A stretch of 64,000 bases of DNA from DATKFM01 sp963810485. Its GTDB lineage: Bacteria; Pseudomonadota; Alphaproteobacteria; Dongiales; Dongiaceae. The stretch spans positions 434,001 to 498,000 of the forward strand of contig CAWENQ010000005.1 of assembly GCA_963810485.1 (NCBI GenBank), in the 5' to 3' direction. The notes beneath the pieces are model-generated. The model worked only from the letters and a program-made list of their open reading frames with translations. It did not search any database and was not told the origin of the DNA. The position numbers were made by a program, and so were the translations under genes. Positions 9,241 to 18,390 of this stretch are shown one piece after another (position 1 is the stretch's first letter; every line of letters begins with the position of its first letter).

Positions 9241-9270
9241 AAAAGGCCCGGCGCAATGCACCGGGCCTTT
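9241..9270. terminator. Bidirectional terminator between ogt and rpsU
   Basis: A perfect 10 bp stem (AAAGGCCCGG with CCGGGCCTTT) around a 9-nt loop, with A residues before it and T residues after it, so it can work on both strands. It sits between the convergent ogt and rpsU stop codons. Confidence 0.85.
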
Positions 9271-9297
9271 CGAATTCATGAGATCTGGAAACGGCGG

Positions 9298-9501
9298 CTA
9301 GTAGCCTTCGCGCTCCATGCGCTTGCGCATCAGCTTGCGGTGGCGGCGGACGGCCTCGGCCTTTTCCCGCGCCCGGCGCTCCGACGGCTTCTCGTAATTA
9401 CGGCGAAGCTTCATCTCCCGGAACACGCCTTCACGCTGCATCTTCTTCTTCAGAACGCGCAGCGCCTGATCCACATTGTTGTCGCGAACGATAACCTGCA
9501 C
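9298..9501 (-). CDS. rpsU: 30S ribosomal protein S21
   Basis: A small basic ribosomal protein of 67 residues. It begins MQVIVRDNNVDQALRVLKKK and continues with the arginine/lysine-rich S21 sequence ending KRMEREGY. The start is taken as the GTG at 9501 because MQVIVRDN is the conserved S21 N-terminus and a GGAGG lies 11 bp upstream; another in-frame GTG three codons earlier is too close to that GGAGG. Confidence 0.95.
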   Translation of the reverse strand: MQVIVRDNNVDQALRVLKKKMQREGVFREMKLRRNYEKPSERRAREKAEAVRRHRKLMRKRMEREGY

Positions 9502-9690
9502 GGTGTCCACAGCCTCCAGAATTTCAATCGCAAAAACGCCGCTCGCCCGGAGAATGCTCCGGACACGCGCGACGCGCTAATCGGAAGGGCGGTTTTATAT
9601 CAGAGCCTTACGGGATTGCAAAGCCGTCTTCTGCGGCAATTTCCGGCCCCGGACTGGCGGCCGGGCCCGCCTTGGGCCATATTTAGGGTC

Positions 9691-10280
9691 ATGGCCATTC
9701 TCAAGATCGCCCGCATGGGCCACCCCGTGCTCGCCCGCCGCGCCGACCCGGTCGCGGATCCCACCGCGCCGGAAATCCGTAACCTTGTCAAGGACATGCT
9801 GGAAACCCTGGCGGATGTCGGCGGCATCGGCCTGGCCGCCCCGCAGGTCCATGTGCCCAAGCGGGTGGTCATTTTCGAGGTCCCCGCCGCCCGGGCCAGC
9901 CGCGATTCGCCGGGGAGACAGCCGAGGCCGGGGTCGCCATGACGGTGCTTATCAATCCGGTCATCGAACCCCTGGCCGAAGCCAAGGCCGACGGTTGGGA
10001 GGCCTGCCTGTCGGTGCCGGGCCTGACCGGCCTGGTGCCGCGCTACACCCAGATCCGCTACCGCGGCTACGATCTCCTGGGCAAGCGCATCGAGCGCGAG
10101 GCCCGCGACTTCCACGCCCGGGTGGTGCAGCATGAATGCGACCATCTCGACGGCGTGCTGTACCCGATGCGAATGACCGATATGACCCAGCTCTCCTTCA
10201 TGGAGGAGATGCGCTACCGCGCCGCCGCCGGCCATCCGGCGCCGAGCGAGGAAGAACTCGCTGAACTGGCGGAGGGCTGA
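9691..10280 (+). CDS. def: Peptide deformylase (frameshifted)
   Basis: Removes the formyl group from N-terminal methionine of new proteins. The first frame gives MAILKIARMGHPVLARRADP and the active-site motif GIGLAAPQVH. The second frame gives the other two metal motifs, EACLSVPG and QHECDHLDG. The frames meet at about 9900-9935; restoring one G in the GGGG run near 9912 gives an uninterrupted protein of about 196 residues (the 590 bp span is 3n+2). Because def is normally essential, a sequence error is more likely than loss. It is followed 3 bp later by the COQ9-family gene. Confidence 0.88.
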
Positions 10281-10283
10281 ACC

Positions 10284-10934
10284 ATGGCGAAGAAACACCA
10301 GGACGAGCGCGAGGCGCTGCGCGAAAAACTTCTGACCGCGGCGCTCGCCCATGTGCCGTTCGACGGTTGGACGCAGACCGCCTTCGACCGAGCGATCGAA
10401 GATACCGGCGCCGACCGCGCGCTGGCGCTGAACGCGTTCCCGCGCGGCATCGGCGAGATGATCGAGTATTTCCATCGCCTGACCGACCGCCGCATGGTGG
10501 CCGAACTGGAGAAGCGCGATCTCGCCGCCCTGAAGCTCCGGCAGAAGGTGGCGCTGGCGCTGCGCCTGCGCTTCGAGATCAACGCCGGGCATCGCGAGGC
10601 GATCCGCCAGGGCCTCGCCTTCCTGGCGCTACCGACCAACTCGCCCATCGGCCTGGTCAGCCTCTACCGCACTGTCGACGCCATCTGGTACGCGGTCGGC
10701 GACCGCTCCGCCGATTTCAGCTACTACAGCAAGCGCGCGCTCTTGGCCGGCGTCTACACCGCCAGCGTGTTCTACTGGCTGAACGACAAATCGGAAGGCA
10801 GCGTCGATACCTGGTCCTTCATCGACCGCCGAATCGACGACGTCATGCGCATCCAGAAACTGCGCGGCAGGCTCGACAAGCTGGTCGGGCAGTTGCCCGA
10901 TCCATTCCGCTTGCTGCGCGGCGTGGGGCGGTAG
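10284..10934 (+). CDS. COQ9-family protein
   Basis: A 216-residue COQ9-like protein, a lipid-binding family with a TetR-like fold linked to ubiquinone biosynthesis. The N-terminal helices contain REKLLTAALAHVPFDGWTQ. The C-terminal half holds the conserved PIGLVSLYRTVDAIWYAVGD and FSYYSKRALLAGVYTASVF segments. It starts 3 bp after def, so both are probably cotranscribed. A direct role in ubiquinone synthesis is taken from the family. Confidence 0.9.
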   Translation: MAKKHQDEREALREKLLTAALAHVPFDGWTQTAFDRAIEDTGADRALALNAFPRGIGEMIEYFHRLTDRRMVAELEKRDLAALKLRQKVALALRLRFEINAGHREAIRQGLAFLALPTNSPIGLVSLYRTVDAIWYAVGDRSADFSYYSKRALLAGVYTASVFYWLNDKSEGSVDTWSFIDRRIDDVMRIQKLRGRLDKLVGQLPDPFRLLRGVGR

Positions 10935-10969
10935 CCGGCTTCAAGGCCCGGATACTCAAGCCGGACAGA

Positions 10970-11195
10970 CCCCTCGCCCGCGCAGCGGGAGAGGGATGCC
11001 ACATTCGCGTTCAGCGAATGTGGCGGGGTGAGGGCTAGGCGCACGGAGTTTTGCAGCCGAGGGCGTGGAGTTTGTTCAGCTTTGATCTTCTGCGGTGATT
11101 CTGAAATTTGCCTCAGAAGCGGCGCCAACCCCTCACCCGCAACAACCGCGGAACGCGCTTGCTGCGTGTCTCTCCCCACTTTGTGGGGCGAGACG
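10970..11195. repeat. Family B palindromic repeat, copy 1
   Basis: This fills the 316 bp gap between the COQ9-family gene and purK. It starts CCCCTCGCCCGCGCAGCGGGAGAGG, contains the hairpin CACATTCGCGTTCAGCGAATGTG, and closes with CTCTCCCCACTTTGTGGGGCGAGA in inverted sense. No gene was seen inside it. Confidence 0.75.
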
Positions 11196-11250
11196 TCTCA
11201 ATCAAACTAGGGCTGGAGCTAAGCACATGAACGCCCGCGAAGTGGTGAGG

Positions 11251-12372
11251 CTACCGCTTCAGCTTGTTCACATGCCCCATTTTGCGGCCGGGGCGGGCTT
11301 CCGTCTTGCCGTAGAGATGCAGCTTGGCGTCGGGATCGCCGAGGATTTCGCGCCAGGCCTTCACGTCGTCGCCGATCAGGTTCTTCATGACCGCCGGCGC
11401 ATGATGCGCCGTGGAGCCCAGCGGCAATCCGCAGACCGCGCGGACGAACTGCTCGAACTGGCTGGTGACGCAGGCATCCATGGTCCAGTGGCCGGAATTA
11501 TGCGGTCGCGGCGCCAGCTCGTTCACCAGCACCTCGCCCGACCTGGTGATGAACAGCTCGACGCCCAAGAGGCCCACCAGATCGAACGCGGCGGCGATCT
11601 TGCGTGCGATGGCCTCGGCCGCCGCGATCGTCTCCGGCTTCAAATCCGCCGGCGCAATGGTCTCATCGAGGATGTGATGCTTGTGGCGGTTCTCCACCGG
11701 CGGATAGAGCGCCACCTGTCCGTTGACACTGCGCGCGACGATGACCGACGCCTCCAGGGCGAAATCCACTTCGGCCTCCAGGATGCCCAGCGGTCCGCCC
11801 ATCTGGGTCCAGGCCTCGTCCAGGTTCGACTCTGCCGTCAGCCGCACCTGGCCCTTGCCGTCATAGCCGAACTGCGCGCTCTTCAGGATGTCGGGCAGTC
11901 CGAGCCGCCGCACCGCTTCATCCAGCGCCTCCCGCGACGGCACCGGGAGGTAGCGCGTCACCGGCACGCCGTTCAGCGCCAGGAAATCCTTCTCCCGCAG
12001 CCGCTGCTGGCAGATATGCAGCACGAACGGCTTCGGCCGCGTCGGCCGCCGCGTGGCCAGGAACTCCGCCGCGCTGTCGGGGATGTTCTCGAACTCGAAG
12101 GTGACGACATCGACGGCGTCGGCAAAGCGCTGCAGCGCCGCCTCGTCATCATAAGGCGCAACGGTAGATGCGCTCGTCACCTGCGATCCCGGCGAATCCT
12201 CATCCGGACAAAAGATATGGCAGCGGTAGCCGAGCCGCGCCGCCGCCAGGGCCGTCATGCGACCCAGTTGTCCGCCGCCCATGATGCCGATGGTGGCGCC
12301 GGGCGCTAGGATCTGTCCCTGGTCGGCGCCGGTGAATTCGGCCGTCATCACATCGGCGGCGCGGGAACTCAT
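11251..12372 (-). CDS. purK: N5-carboxyaminoimidazole ribonucleotide synthase
   Basis: An ATP-grasp enzyme of 373 residues that carboxylates AIR with bicarbonate and ATP in purine synthesis. The N-terminal motif is TIGIMGGGQLGRM. ATP-grasp features include GYDGKGQVRL and the C-terminal LVNELAPRPHNSGHWT. Its start codon overlaps the purE stop (ATGA), so the pair is translationally coupled. Confidence 0.96.
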   Translation of the reverse strand: MSSRAADVMTAEFTGADQGQILAPGATIGIMGGGQLGRMTALAAARLGYRCHIFCPDEDSPGSQVTSASTVAPYDDEAALQRFADAVDVVTFEFENIPDSAAEFLATRRPTRPKPFVLHICQQRLREKDFLALNGVPVTRYLPVPSREALDEAVRRLGLPDILKSAQFGYDGKGQVRLTAESNLDEAWTQMGGPLGILEAEVDFALEASVIVARSVNGQVALYPPVENRHKHHILDETIAPADLKPETIAAAEAIARKIAAAFDLVGLLGVELFITRSGEVLVNELAPRPHNSGHWTMDACVTSQFEQFVRAVCGLPLGSTAHHAPAVMKNLIGDDVKAWREILGDPDAKLHLYGKTEARPGRKMGHVNKLKR

Positions 12373-12869
12373 TTCCTGCGGCCCGCCGGCGTTTCCGCCA
12401 CTGCCGCTGTCTGTTGCGCGCGGCGCGCATCCAGCGCCTTGGCGATCTTCTTGTCATGCAGCGCCAGCACCGAGGCGGCCAGCAGCGCCGCATTCACCGC
12501 TCCCGGCTCGCCGATCGCCAGGGTGCCCACGGGAATGCCGGCGGGCATCTGCACGATCGACAGCAGGCTATCCATGCCCTTCAGCGCCTTGCTCTCGATC
12601 GGCACGCCGTACACCGGCAGCGGCGTCATGGAGGCGGTCATGCCCGGCAGATGGGCGGCCCCGCCGGCTCCGGCGATGATCACCTGCAACCCGCGACTCC
12701 GCGCCCGGCGCGCATAGTTGTAAAGGCGCTGTGGCGTGCGATGGGCGGAGACGATCTTCACCTCATGGGCGATGCCCAGCGCCTCCAGCGTTTCGGAGGC
12801 GCGCCGCATCGTTTCCCAATCGGACTGGCTGCCCATGATGATGCCGACGAGCGGCGCGGCCTTGGCCAT
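12369..12869 (-). CDS. purE: N5-carboxyaminoimidazole ribonucleotide mutase
   Basis: A class I PurE of 166 residues, which rearranges N5-CAIR to CAIR directly after PurK. It shows GIIMGSQSDWETM, SAHRTPQRL and IIAGAGGAAHLPGM. It is first in a purE-purK operon and transcribed away from the ribH riboswitch. Confidence 0.96.
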   Translation of the reverse strand: MAKAAPLVGIIMGSQSDWETMRRASETLEALGIAHEVKIVSAHRTPQRLYNYARRARSRGLQVIIAGAGGAAHLPGMTASMTPLPVYGVPIESKALKGMDSLLSIVQMPAGIPVGTLAIGEPGAVNAALLAASVLALHDKKIAKALDARRAQQTAAVAETPAGRRK

Positions 12870-12996
12870 GCGCTGGTATCCCCCTTGAAAGACGCGGGAT
12901 TATAGAAGGGGCGGGGGGCGGCGCAACGGCGCTTGACCGGTGCCGGCCGGCATCGGCATTCTCCTGGCGCGCCGCTTCCAACCGGAAGCGGCGGCG

Positions 12997-13150
12997 TTCT
13001 CAGGGCGGGGCGAAAGTCCCCACCGGCGGTATTTGCAGACCATCGCAAGAGCCCGCGAGCGCTCCCCGGTCGAGGTCAAACTGAGACCGGTGAGGTCAGC
13101 AGATTCGGTGCGACGCCGAAGCCGACGGTCACAGTCCGGATGAAAGAGAA
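12997..13150 (+). promoter_or_regulatory. FMN riboswitch (RFN element)
   Basis: A conserved RNA domain that binds flavin mononucleotide. Recognised blocks in order: CTCAGGGCGGGGCGAAAGT, CCCCACCGGCGGT, GAGCCCGCGAGCGC, GTCAGCAGATTCGGTG, GCCGACGGTCACAGTC and CCGGATGAAAGAGAA, which pairs back to the first block. It ends about 85 bp before the ribH ATG. That interval lacks an obvious U-tailed terminator, so control could act at translation initiation; this last point is inference. Confidence 0.95.
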
Positions 13151-13235
13151 TGGTTGCTTCCCGGCGATCCTCTTTGGGAATCGCTGCGAGGCGCCCGTAC
13201 GTCCTGATTCTGGTTTCAACCTTCTGAGGGCGACC

Positions 13236-13754
13236 ATGAATCAGCCAATTCAAGCATCACTAACAGCGAATGCCGGCCAGCATTCTCCGGCGGCCGGCCG
13301 CATCGCTTTCATTCAATCCTGCTGGCACAAGGACATCGTTGACCAATGCCGGATTTCCTTCGTTGCCGAGTTGGCCAAGATGGGCCGGCAAGACATCACC
13401 ATCGACCTGTTCGAGGTGCCGGGCGCGTTCGAGATTCCGCTCCAGGCCAAGCTCCTGGCGGAGAGCGGCCGCTATGCCGCCATCGTCGCTGCCGGTCTGG
13501 TGGTCGATGGCGGCATCTATCGCCACGAGTTCGTTGCCGGCGCGGTGATCGACGGGTTGATGCGCGTGCAGCTCGAGGCGGAAGTGCCGGTTATTTCGGC
13601 TGTGCTGACCCCGCAGCGGTTCCACGAGCATGAGGAGCACCGGCACTTCTTCCGCCAGCATTTCCTGGTAAAGGGCGCTGAGGCGGCACGGGCCTGCGCC
13701 AGGACGATAGGAAATATCAGCGCGGCCTTGGCCATGCGCGTTAATACGCCGTAA
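13236..13754 (+). CDS. ribH: 6,7-dimethyl-8-ribityllumazine synthase (RibH2-like)
   Basis: A 172-residue enzyme for the penultimate riboflavin step, joining the ribityl pyrimidinedione to dihydroxybutanone phosphate. The core is VPGAFEIPLQAKLLA, GRYAAIVAAGLVVDGGIYRH and EVPVISAVLTPQRFHEHEEH. The last segment and IYRHEF resemble the Brucella/rhizobial RibH2 type rather than the usual RibH1 encoded beside ribE/ribBA. It stands alone behind the FMN riboswitch with no other rib gene nearby, as known for ribH2 in Rhizobiales. Confidence 0.93.
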   Translation: MNQPIQASLTANAGQHSPAAGRIAFIQSCWHKDIVDQCRISFVAELAKMGRQDITIDLFEVPGAFEIPLQAKLLAESGRYAAIVAAGLVVDGGIYRHEFVAGAVIDGLMRVQLEAEVPVISAVLTPQRFHEHEEHRHFFRQHFLVKGAEAARACARTIGNISAALAMRVNTP

Positions 13755-13836
13755 AAAGACGCGGGCCTATAGAAGGGATGGAGCCGTGCAAGAATGCCGG
13801 CCCCCGATTGAATGGGCGAAAGTTAAAGAGGGAATT

Positions 13837-14391
13837 GTGGGCAAGAAACCGCGCGCATCGTCGAAGCTGCCTGTCCTCGAAAGCGAGCGCCTGCTGCTGC
13901 GCCCCCACCGCCTGGAGGATCTCGAGGATTGCGTGGCCATGTGGAGCAACCCCGTGGTCACCCGCTATATCGGCGGCAAGCCCTCGACGCGCGAGGAGAC
14001 CTGGAGCCGGCTGCTGCGCTATGCCGGCCATTGGGCGCTGCTGGGCTATGGCTATTGGGCGATCGAGGAGAAATCCTTCAACCGCTACATCGGCGAAGCG
14101 GGCTTTGCCGATTTCAAGCGCGACATCACGCCGTCGCTGAATGGCGATCCGGAGATCGGCTGGGCCTTGGCGCCGGCGGCCCATGGCAAGGGCTATGCCA
14201 CCGAGATTCTGCAAGCGCTGATCGAGTGGGGCGATGCCAAGCTGAATTCGAAGTCGACGGCCTGCCTGATCCACCCCGACAATTCGCCGTCGATCTATGT
14301 CGCCAAGAAATTCGGCTACAGCGAATTCGCCCGCACCAATTACAAAGGCCAGCCGACAATCCTGTTCCGGCGCAGGGCGGATGCGAAGTAG
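13837..14391 (+). CDS. GNAT-family N-acetyltransferase
   Basis: An acetyl-CoA-dependent transferase of the RimJ/RimL-like group. It opens with LESERLLLRPHRLEDLE and has the acetyl-CoA-binding loop APAAHGKGYATEILQALIEW; the C-terminal part (NSPSIYVAKKFGYSEF) is typical of this group. The GTG at 13837 gives a normal short N-terminus of 184 residues in total; another in-frame GTG at 13786 adds 17 residues without family resemblance. Substrate unknown. Confidence 0.85.
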   Translation: MGKKPRASSKLPVLESERLLLRPHRLEDLEDCVAMWSNPVVTRYIGGKPSTREETWSRLLRYAGHWALLGYGYWAIEEKSFNRYIGEAGFADFKRDITPSLNGDPEIGWALAPAAHGKGYATEILQALIEWGDAKLNSKSTACLIHPDNSPSIYVAKKFGYSEFARTNYKGQPTILFRRRADAK

Positions 14392-14413
14392 CGTTCTAGG
14401 ACTCTGATATGAT

Positions 14414-14449
14414 CTGTCCCCATTCCCCGCAAGCGGGGCGAGGGGACCG
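14414..14449. repeat. Half copy of a family B repeat
   Basis: A short hairpin (CCCCGC with GCGGGG) framed by GTCCCC and GGGGAC, identical in type to the right ends of the longer family B elements. It lies between the convergent acetyltransferase and FAD monooxygenase genes, where it might also act as a transcription stop. Confidence 0.55.
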
Positions 14450-14471
14450 AGAAACGTTGCGCTGTCCGCTC

Positions 14472-15707
14472 CTAACCCTTCCGCTCCCCGTCGATAACAG
14501 CCAGGTCCACATGCTCCGGCCGGAAGCCCATGCCGAGGATGCGCGCGGGGAATCGGGCGAGCCAGGGAAAGCGCGCGATCAGTTTCAGGAACAGCGGCGG
14601 CTTCAACTGTTCGGGGCTGCCAAGCACGGCTGTTATCACGTTCTTCTGCAGGAACACCTGCATCGCCTGGGTCTTGCGCGTGGGCGGTTCGCGCCGTTCC
14701 TGCACGCTCTCCAGGTCGGCATCGGTCACGGCGCCGCGGCGCAGCGGCGCTGCCAGCAGGTTCGCCGCCGCCACCGCATCCTGGATCGCCAGATTGATGC
14801 CGACGCCGCCGATCGGCGACATGGCATGGGCGGCATCGCCGATGCAGAGCAGTCCCGGCCGGTGCCAGCGCTTGAGCCGGTCGACGCCGACGGTCAGCAG
14901 CTTGAGATCGTCGAAGCTGGCGATCTCCTGCGTGCGGCCCTTCATGAACGGCGCCATCTTCTCGATGTCCTGCCGGAACGCTTCGAGGCCCCGCTGCCGC
15001 GCCTGCGCCAGCGAATCCTTGGCGATCACATAGCCGCATTGCCAGTAGTCGCCGCGGTTGATCATCACGAAGATGGCGCCCTTGCCGAAATTGCCCATCG
15101 ATTCTCCGGGATCGCTGGGCTGGCGCGACATCCGGAACCACAGCACATCCATGGGGGCGCCGATATCCAGCACCTCGAGGCCGCCCTGCGCGCGCGTGGT
15201 GGAGTGCCGCCCATCGCAGCCGACCACCAGTTCGCTGCGGATCTTCGTGTCGCCCTCGGGCGTGCGCACGGTAACGCCGGCAACACGGCCGTTCTCCTCG
15301 ATCAGGCCGGTCACTTCGGCCCGCATCATCAGCCGGAAGGAGGCGAAGCGCTTCGCCTCCGCCGCCAGGAAATCGAGGAAGTCCCATTGCGGCATGAAGG
15401 CGACGAACTTGCCGCGCACCGGCAGATGGGTGAAATCGGCGAACACTGCCTCCAGCGTGCCGAAGCGTCCCTTCAGTTTCGGCGTCGGTTGGTACGGCCG
15501 CTGCAGCAAGCGCTCATACAGGCCCAGCTCATGCATGACCTCGAGCGTCGAGGGATGGATGGTGTCGCCACGGAAATCCCGCAGGAAATCGCCGTGCTTC
15601 TCCAGCACGATCACGTCGATCCCCGCCCGGGCCAGCAGATAGCCGAGCATCATCCCCGCCGGTCCGCCGCCGGCAACGCAGCAGCGCGCCGTCATCTCCT
15701 GTTCCAT
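14472..15707 (-). CDS. FAD-dependent aromatic-type monooxygenase
   Basis: A flavoprotein of 411 residues related to the PheA/TfdB and 4-hydroxybenzoate hydroxylase class. It shows the FAD motif VAGGGPAGMMLGYLLA, the RGDTIHPSTLEVM segment, the DG motif LVVGCDGRHS and the second FAD contact CIGDAAHAMSPIGGVGIN. The typical reaction is NAD(P)H-dependent hydroxylation of an aromatic ring; the substrate is not evident. It is monocistronic here. Confidence 0.87.
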   Translation of the reverse strand: MEQEMTARCCVAGGGPAGMMLGYLLARAGIDVIVLEKHGDFLRDFRGDTIHPSTLEVMHELGLYERLLQRPYQPTPKLKGRFGTLEAVFADFTHLPVRGKFVAFMPQWDFLDFLAAEAKRFASFRLMMRAEVTGLIEENGRVAGVTVRTPEGDTKIRSELVVGCDGRHSTTRAQGGLEVLDIGAPMDVLWFRMSRQPSDPGESMGNFGKGAIFVMINRGDYWQCGYVIAKDSLAQARQRGLEAFRQDIEKMAPFMKGRTQEIASFDDLKLLTVGVDRLKRWHRPGLLCIGDAAHAMSPIGGVGINLAIQDAVAAANLLAAPLRRGAVTDADLESVQERREPPTRKTQAMQVFLQKNVITAVLGSPEQLKPPLFLKLIARFPWLARFPARILGMGFRPEHVDLAVIDGERKG

Positions 15708-15917
15708 CGCTGGCCCCGTGATTGAATCTCCACCGCGATCTCATTTTAGAGCGTGCGGGCGGCTGCGCCAGATGGTCCCCGCGGCGACCAATCAGCAATT
15801 GGTTGCACCTTCGGCGCCACGAATTGACTCGCGATTTCACGGCCTTGTGATCCCGTCGATGCGGCGCGCGTGCCGTAAAGTCAGCCGACAAATTCCCCCG
15901 GGATAGGAGGCGAGTCC

Positions 15918-16547
15918 ATGAAAGCGACATTCAGCGGCGCGGCGTGCCTGGCCATTCTTCTTGCCGCCGGCTTTCCGGCGCAGGCGCAGGATACGAGCAT
16001 GAGCTTCTTCATCACCAGCGCCGGTCCCGGCGACGGCGCCAATCTCGGCGGCCTCGAAGGCGCCGATGCCCATTGCCAGAAACTCGCGGACGCGGCGGGC
16101 GCCGGCGGCAAGACCTGGCACGCCTATCTCAGCAGCAGCGCCGCCAATGCGAAGGACCGCATCGGCAGCGGCCCCTGGTACAACGCCAAGGGCGAGCTGA
16201 TCGCCAGCAACCTGGACGAGCTCCACGGCGACGCCAACAAGATCAGCAAGCAGACCGGCCTCACCGAAGCCGGCGCCGTGGTCAATGGCCGCGGCGACAC
16301 GCCGAACATGCACGACATCCTCACGGGCTCGAACGCCGATGGCACTGTCGCCGCGGGCAAGACCTGCGGCGACTGGACCAACAACGGCGCCGGCGAGGCC
16401 TTCGTCGGCCATCACGACCGCGTCGGCCGGACCGATGACGCGCCCGCGAAATCCTGGAACGCGTCGCACCCATCGCGCGGCTGCAGCAAGGACGACCTGC
16501 CGAAGTCGGGCGGCAACGGGCTGTTCTACTGTTTCGCGGCGAATTGA
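15918..16547 (+). CDS. Exported lectin-like protein
   Basis: A 209-residue protein with a clear signal peptide (cleavage expected after AQA in AGFPAQAQD). The mature part has the pattern ITSAGPGDGANLGGLEGADA, then KTWHAYLSS, GPWYNAKGELIA, and cysteines toward the end in KTCGDWTN, SRGCSKDDL and LFYCFAAN. Similar bacterial proteins are often annotated lectin or collagen-endostatin-like; binding is not shown. A GATAGGAGG ribosome site precedes the start. Confidence 0.7.
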   Translation: MKATFSGAACLAILLAAGFPAQAQDTSMSFFITSAGPGDGANLGGLEGADAHCQKLADAAGAGGKTWHAYLSSSAANAKDRIGSGPWYNAKGELIASNLDELHGDANKISKQTGLTEAGAVVNGRGDTPNMHDILTGSNADGTVAAGKTCGDWTNNGAGEAFVGHHDRVGRTDDAPAKSWNASHPSRGCSKDDLPKSGGNGLFYCFAAN

Positions 16548-16579
16548 TTGTTGGTTGATTAGAGAGGTTGGTGATCCTG

Positions 16580-16810
16580 TCGTCTCGCCCCCACGAAGTG
16601 GGGGAGAGACACGCAACATCCGCGTCCAGCGGATGTTGCGGGTGAGGGGGCTGGCGCCGATGTTTGCGCGCGCAGATTTGCGGCCGCCAAGGATCTTAAA
16701 CGTTCGTGCGTCCAGCCCTCACCCAGTCACATTCGCTGAACGCGAATGTGACATCCCTCTCCCTCAGCGCAATCGCGAAGCGATTGTCGCGACTGCGCGG
16801 GCGAGGGGGC
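16580..16810. repeat. Family B palindromic repeat, copy 2
   Basis: This fills most of the 305 bp gap between convergent genes. The left arm is CTCGCCCCCACGAAGTGGGGGAGAG followed by a CAACATCCGCGTCCAGCGGATGTTG hairpin. The right part has CCCTCACCCAGTCACATTCGC, a matching CATTCGCTGAACGCGAATG hairpin and CCCTCTCCCTCAGCGC. No gene was seen in it. Confidence 0.8.
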
Positions 16811-16852
16811 ATGGTTGCTATATAACCTGGGCCGCTACGATCGGGTCCACAC

Positions 16853-18352
16853 TTACGGCGGCGACGACACACTGAACTTCACCGTGCCGAGCATCATATA
16901 GGCGTCGTCGCGCATCAGGCGGATTTCGTAGTCGCCGCCGTCGAGCTGACTGCCGATGGCGGCTTCGTCGAACACCGTCTCTCCCGAAGGCGCGGCGTAG
17001 GTATAGATGAAGGCCAGGTAGTTCCACTGGTCGGGATCGCCGGCCTTGTAGATGCCAATCCAGTCGCGCCTATGGCCCGGGGCATTCTCCCATTTCACCG
17101 TGATCGGGTCGCCGGCGGTGTAGTCGCTGTTGTCGAGGCTGAGAACCGGCAGGGCGCCCGGTGCGGTGATCCAGAACGGCGCCCGCGCCAGCTCCTTGCT
17201 GTCGGCGCCGGTCAGCACCGCGTCATAGCCGCCGGGCGCCAGCGCCACGGTGCCGAAATAGGCGACGTTGGACCGGTCGGTGCCGTTGTTGCTGCCCATG
17301 CTCATCAGGGGCTCCTCCGCCTTGCCGTCGCTGGCGACGATGGCGATCTTGCCGTCCTCGATGCGGCCGTCATCGGTCGCGGCATGGAAGCGCACGCCCA
17401 GCTCGTCGCCCACGGTAACGCTGCGCTTCGCGAAGGACACCATCGCCGGCGCCGCGCCCGGCACGACCGTGAAGCTCGAGATCACCGCATGATGATCCGA
17501 CGGCCAGGGATCGATGGCGATGTCGATATCCGCGCCGCCGGCCTGGCCCAGAATCTGGCTCCCCGTCGTCGTGGAATTGCCGAGGGCATGGATCTGGTCG
17601 ATGCGGTCGACAGCCTCGTCCGGTAGCAGATGGGGCACCGGATAGCCCGAGCTCCAGGTGATGCCGGGATTGATCACGGGATCCGGATGGATCTCCCGGT
17701 AGCTGTCGCGGAATCCGGCATCTGCCAGCGCCTTGCTGACCGGCCAGTCCAGCGCGTAGCGCAGCGCCGCCCGCTTGCCAACCATCGCCTCGGTCCAGTC
17801 GAGCCGCGAGGGTGCGTTGAAATCGCCGCCGATGAAGACGGGGATGCCCGAGGCCGCCACCGGCCCGAGCTGATCGATATAGACCTGGATCTCCGGCAGG
17901 CGTGTTTCCGTTTCCAGTTGCAGCACCGCCTCGGCGCTCTTGCCGTCGCGCACTTCATAGGGGCCGTAGGGGTCGGAGGTCAGGTGGATGTTCGACACCG
18001 CGACAAATCGCCCCGGCTTGATTTCCACCAGCGCATAATCGGCATCGGCGGCCGGCGGATCGAAGATCGGATAGCGCGAGACCATGTGCCAGCGCTCCGC
18101 CGCATGGGCGTAACCGAGGGCGTCGGCGATCACGCGGGTTTTACCCTCCGGCTCCTGCAGCAGCAGGATGTCGGGATCGGCGGCGTGGATCGCATCCAGC
18201 GTGCGCGTCATGTTCACCTGATCGCCGCCCAGCCAGATGTTGAAGATCATGATCTTCAACGGCACGGCCTCGTCGGCGGCGCGCGCGGCGCCGGTGGTGC
18301 CGAACAGCGCGAGCAAGGCGGCGAAGAGTGTGGTTTGTGCAATACGCCTCAT
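16853..18352 (-). CDS. Exported endonuclease/exonuclease/phosphatase-family protein
   Basis: A protein of 499 residues with an N-terminal signal peptide (GTTGAARAADE). The EEP metal-hydrolase domain shows IMIFNIWLGGD, LLLQEPEG, FIGGDFNAPSRLDW and the catalytic DPWPSDHHAVISSF near residue 290. A C-terminal region of about 200 residues looks like beta-sandwich repeats (PVLSLDNSDYTAGDPITVKW). The start at 18352 follows GGGAGGACTC. Likely a periplasmic or secreted phosphodiesterase or nuclease; the substrate is unknown. Confidence 0.82.
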   Translation of the reverse strand: MRRIAQTTLFAALLALFGTTGAARAADEAVPLKIMIFNIWLGGDQVNMTRTLDAIHAADPDILLLQEPEGKTRVIADALGYAHAAERWHMVSRYPIFDPPAADADYALVEIKPGRFVAVSNIHLTSDPYGPYEVRDGKSAEAVLQLETETRLPEIQVYIDQLGPVAASGIPVFIGGDFNAPSRLDWTEAMVGKRAALRYALDWPVSKALADAGFRDSYREIHPDPVINPGITWSSGYPVPHLLPDEAVDRIDQIHALGNSTTTGSQILGQAGGADIDIAIDPWPSDHHAVISSFTVVPGAAPAMVSFAKRSVTVGDELGVRFHAATDDGRIEDGKIAIVASDGKAEEPLMSMGSNNGTDRSNVAYFGTVALAPGGYDAVLTGADSKELARAPFWITAPGALPVLSLDNSDYTAGDPITVKWENAPGHRRDWIGIYKAGDPDQWNYLAFIYTYAAPSGETVFDEAAIGSQLDGGDYEIRLMRDDAYMMLGTVKFSVSSPP

Positions 18353-18390
18353 GAGTCCTCCCTTATTCTTTTTTTGTAGTTCCCCCAACG

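Noticed and set aside
13741..15387. A 548-residue minus-strand open frame over the acetyltransferase and FAD monooxygenase.
   Set aside because: It is a shifted frame of the monooxygenase followed by the antisense of the acetyltransferase; no family motif is kept.
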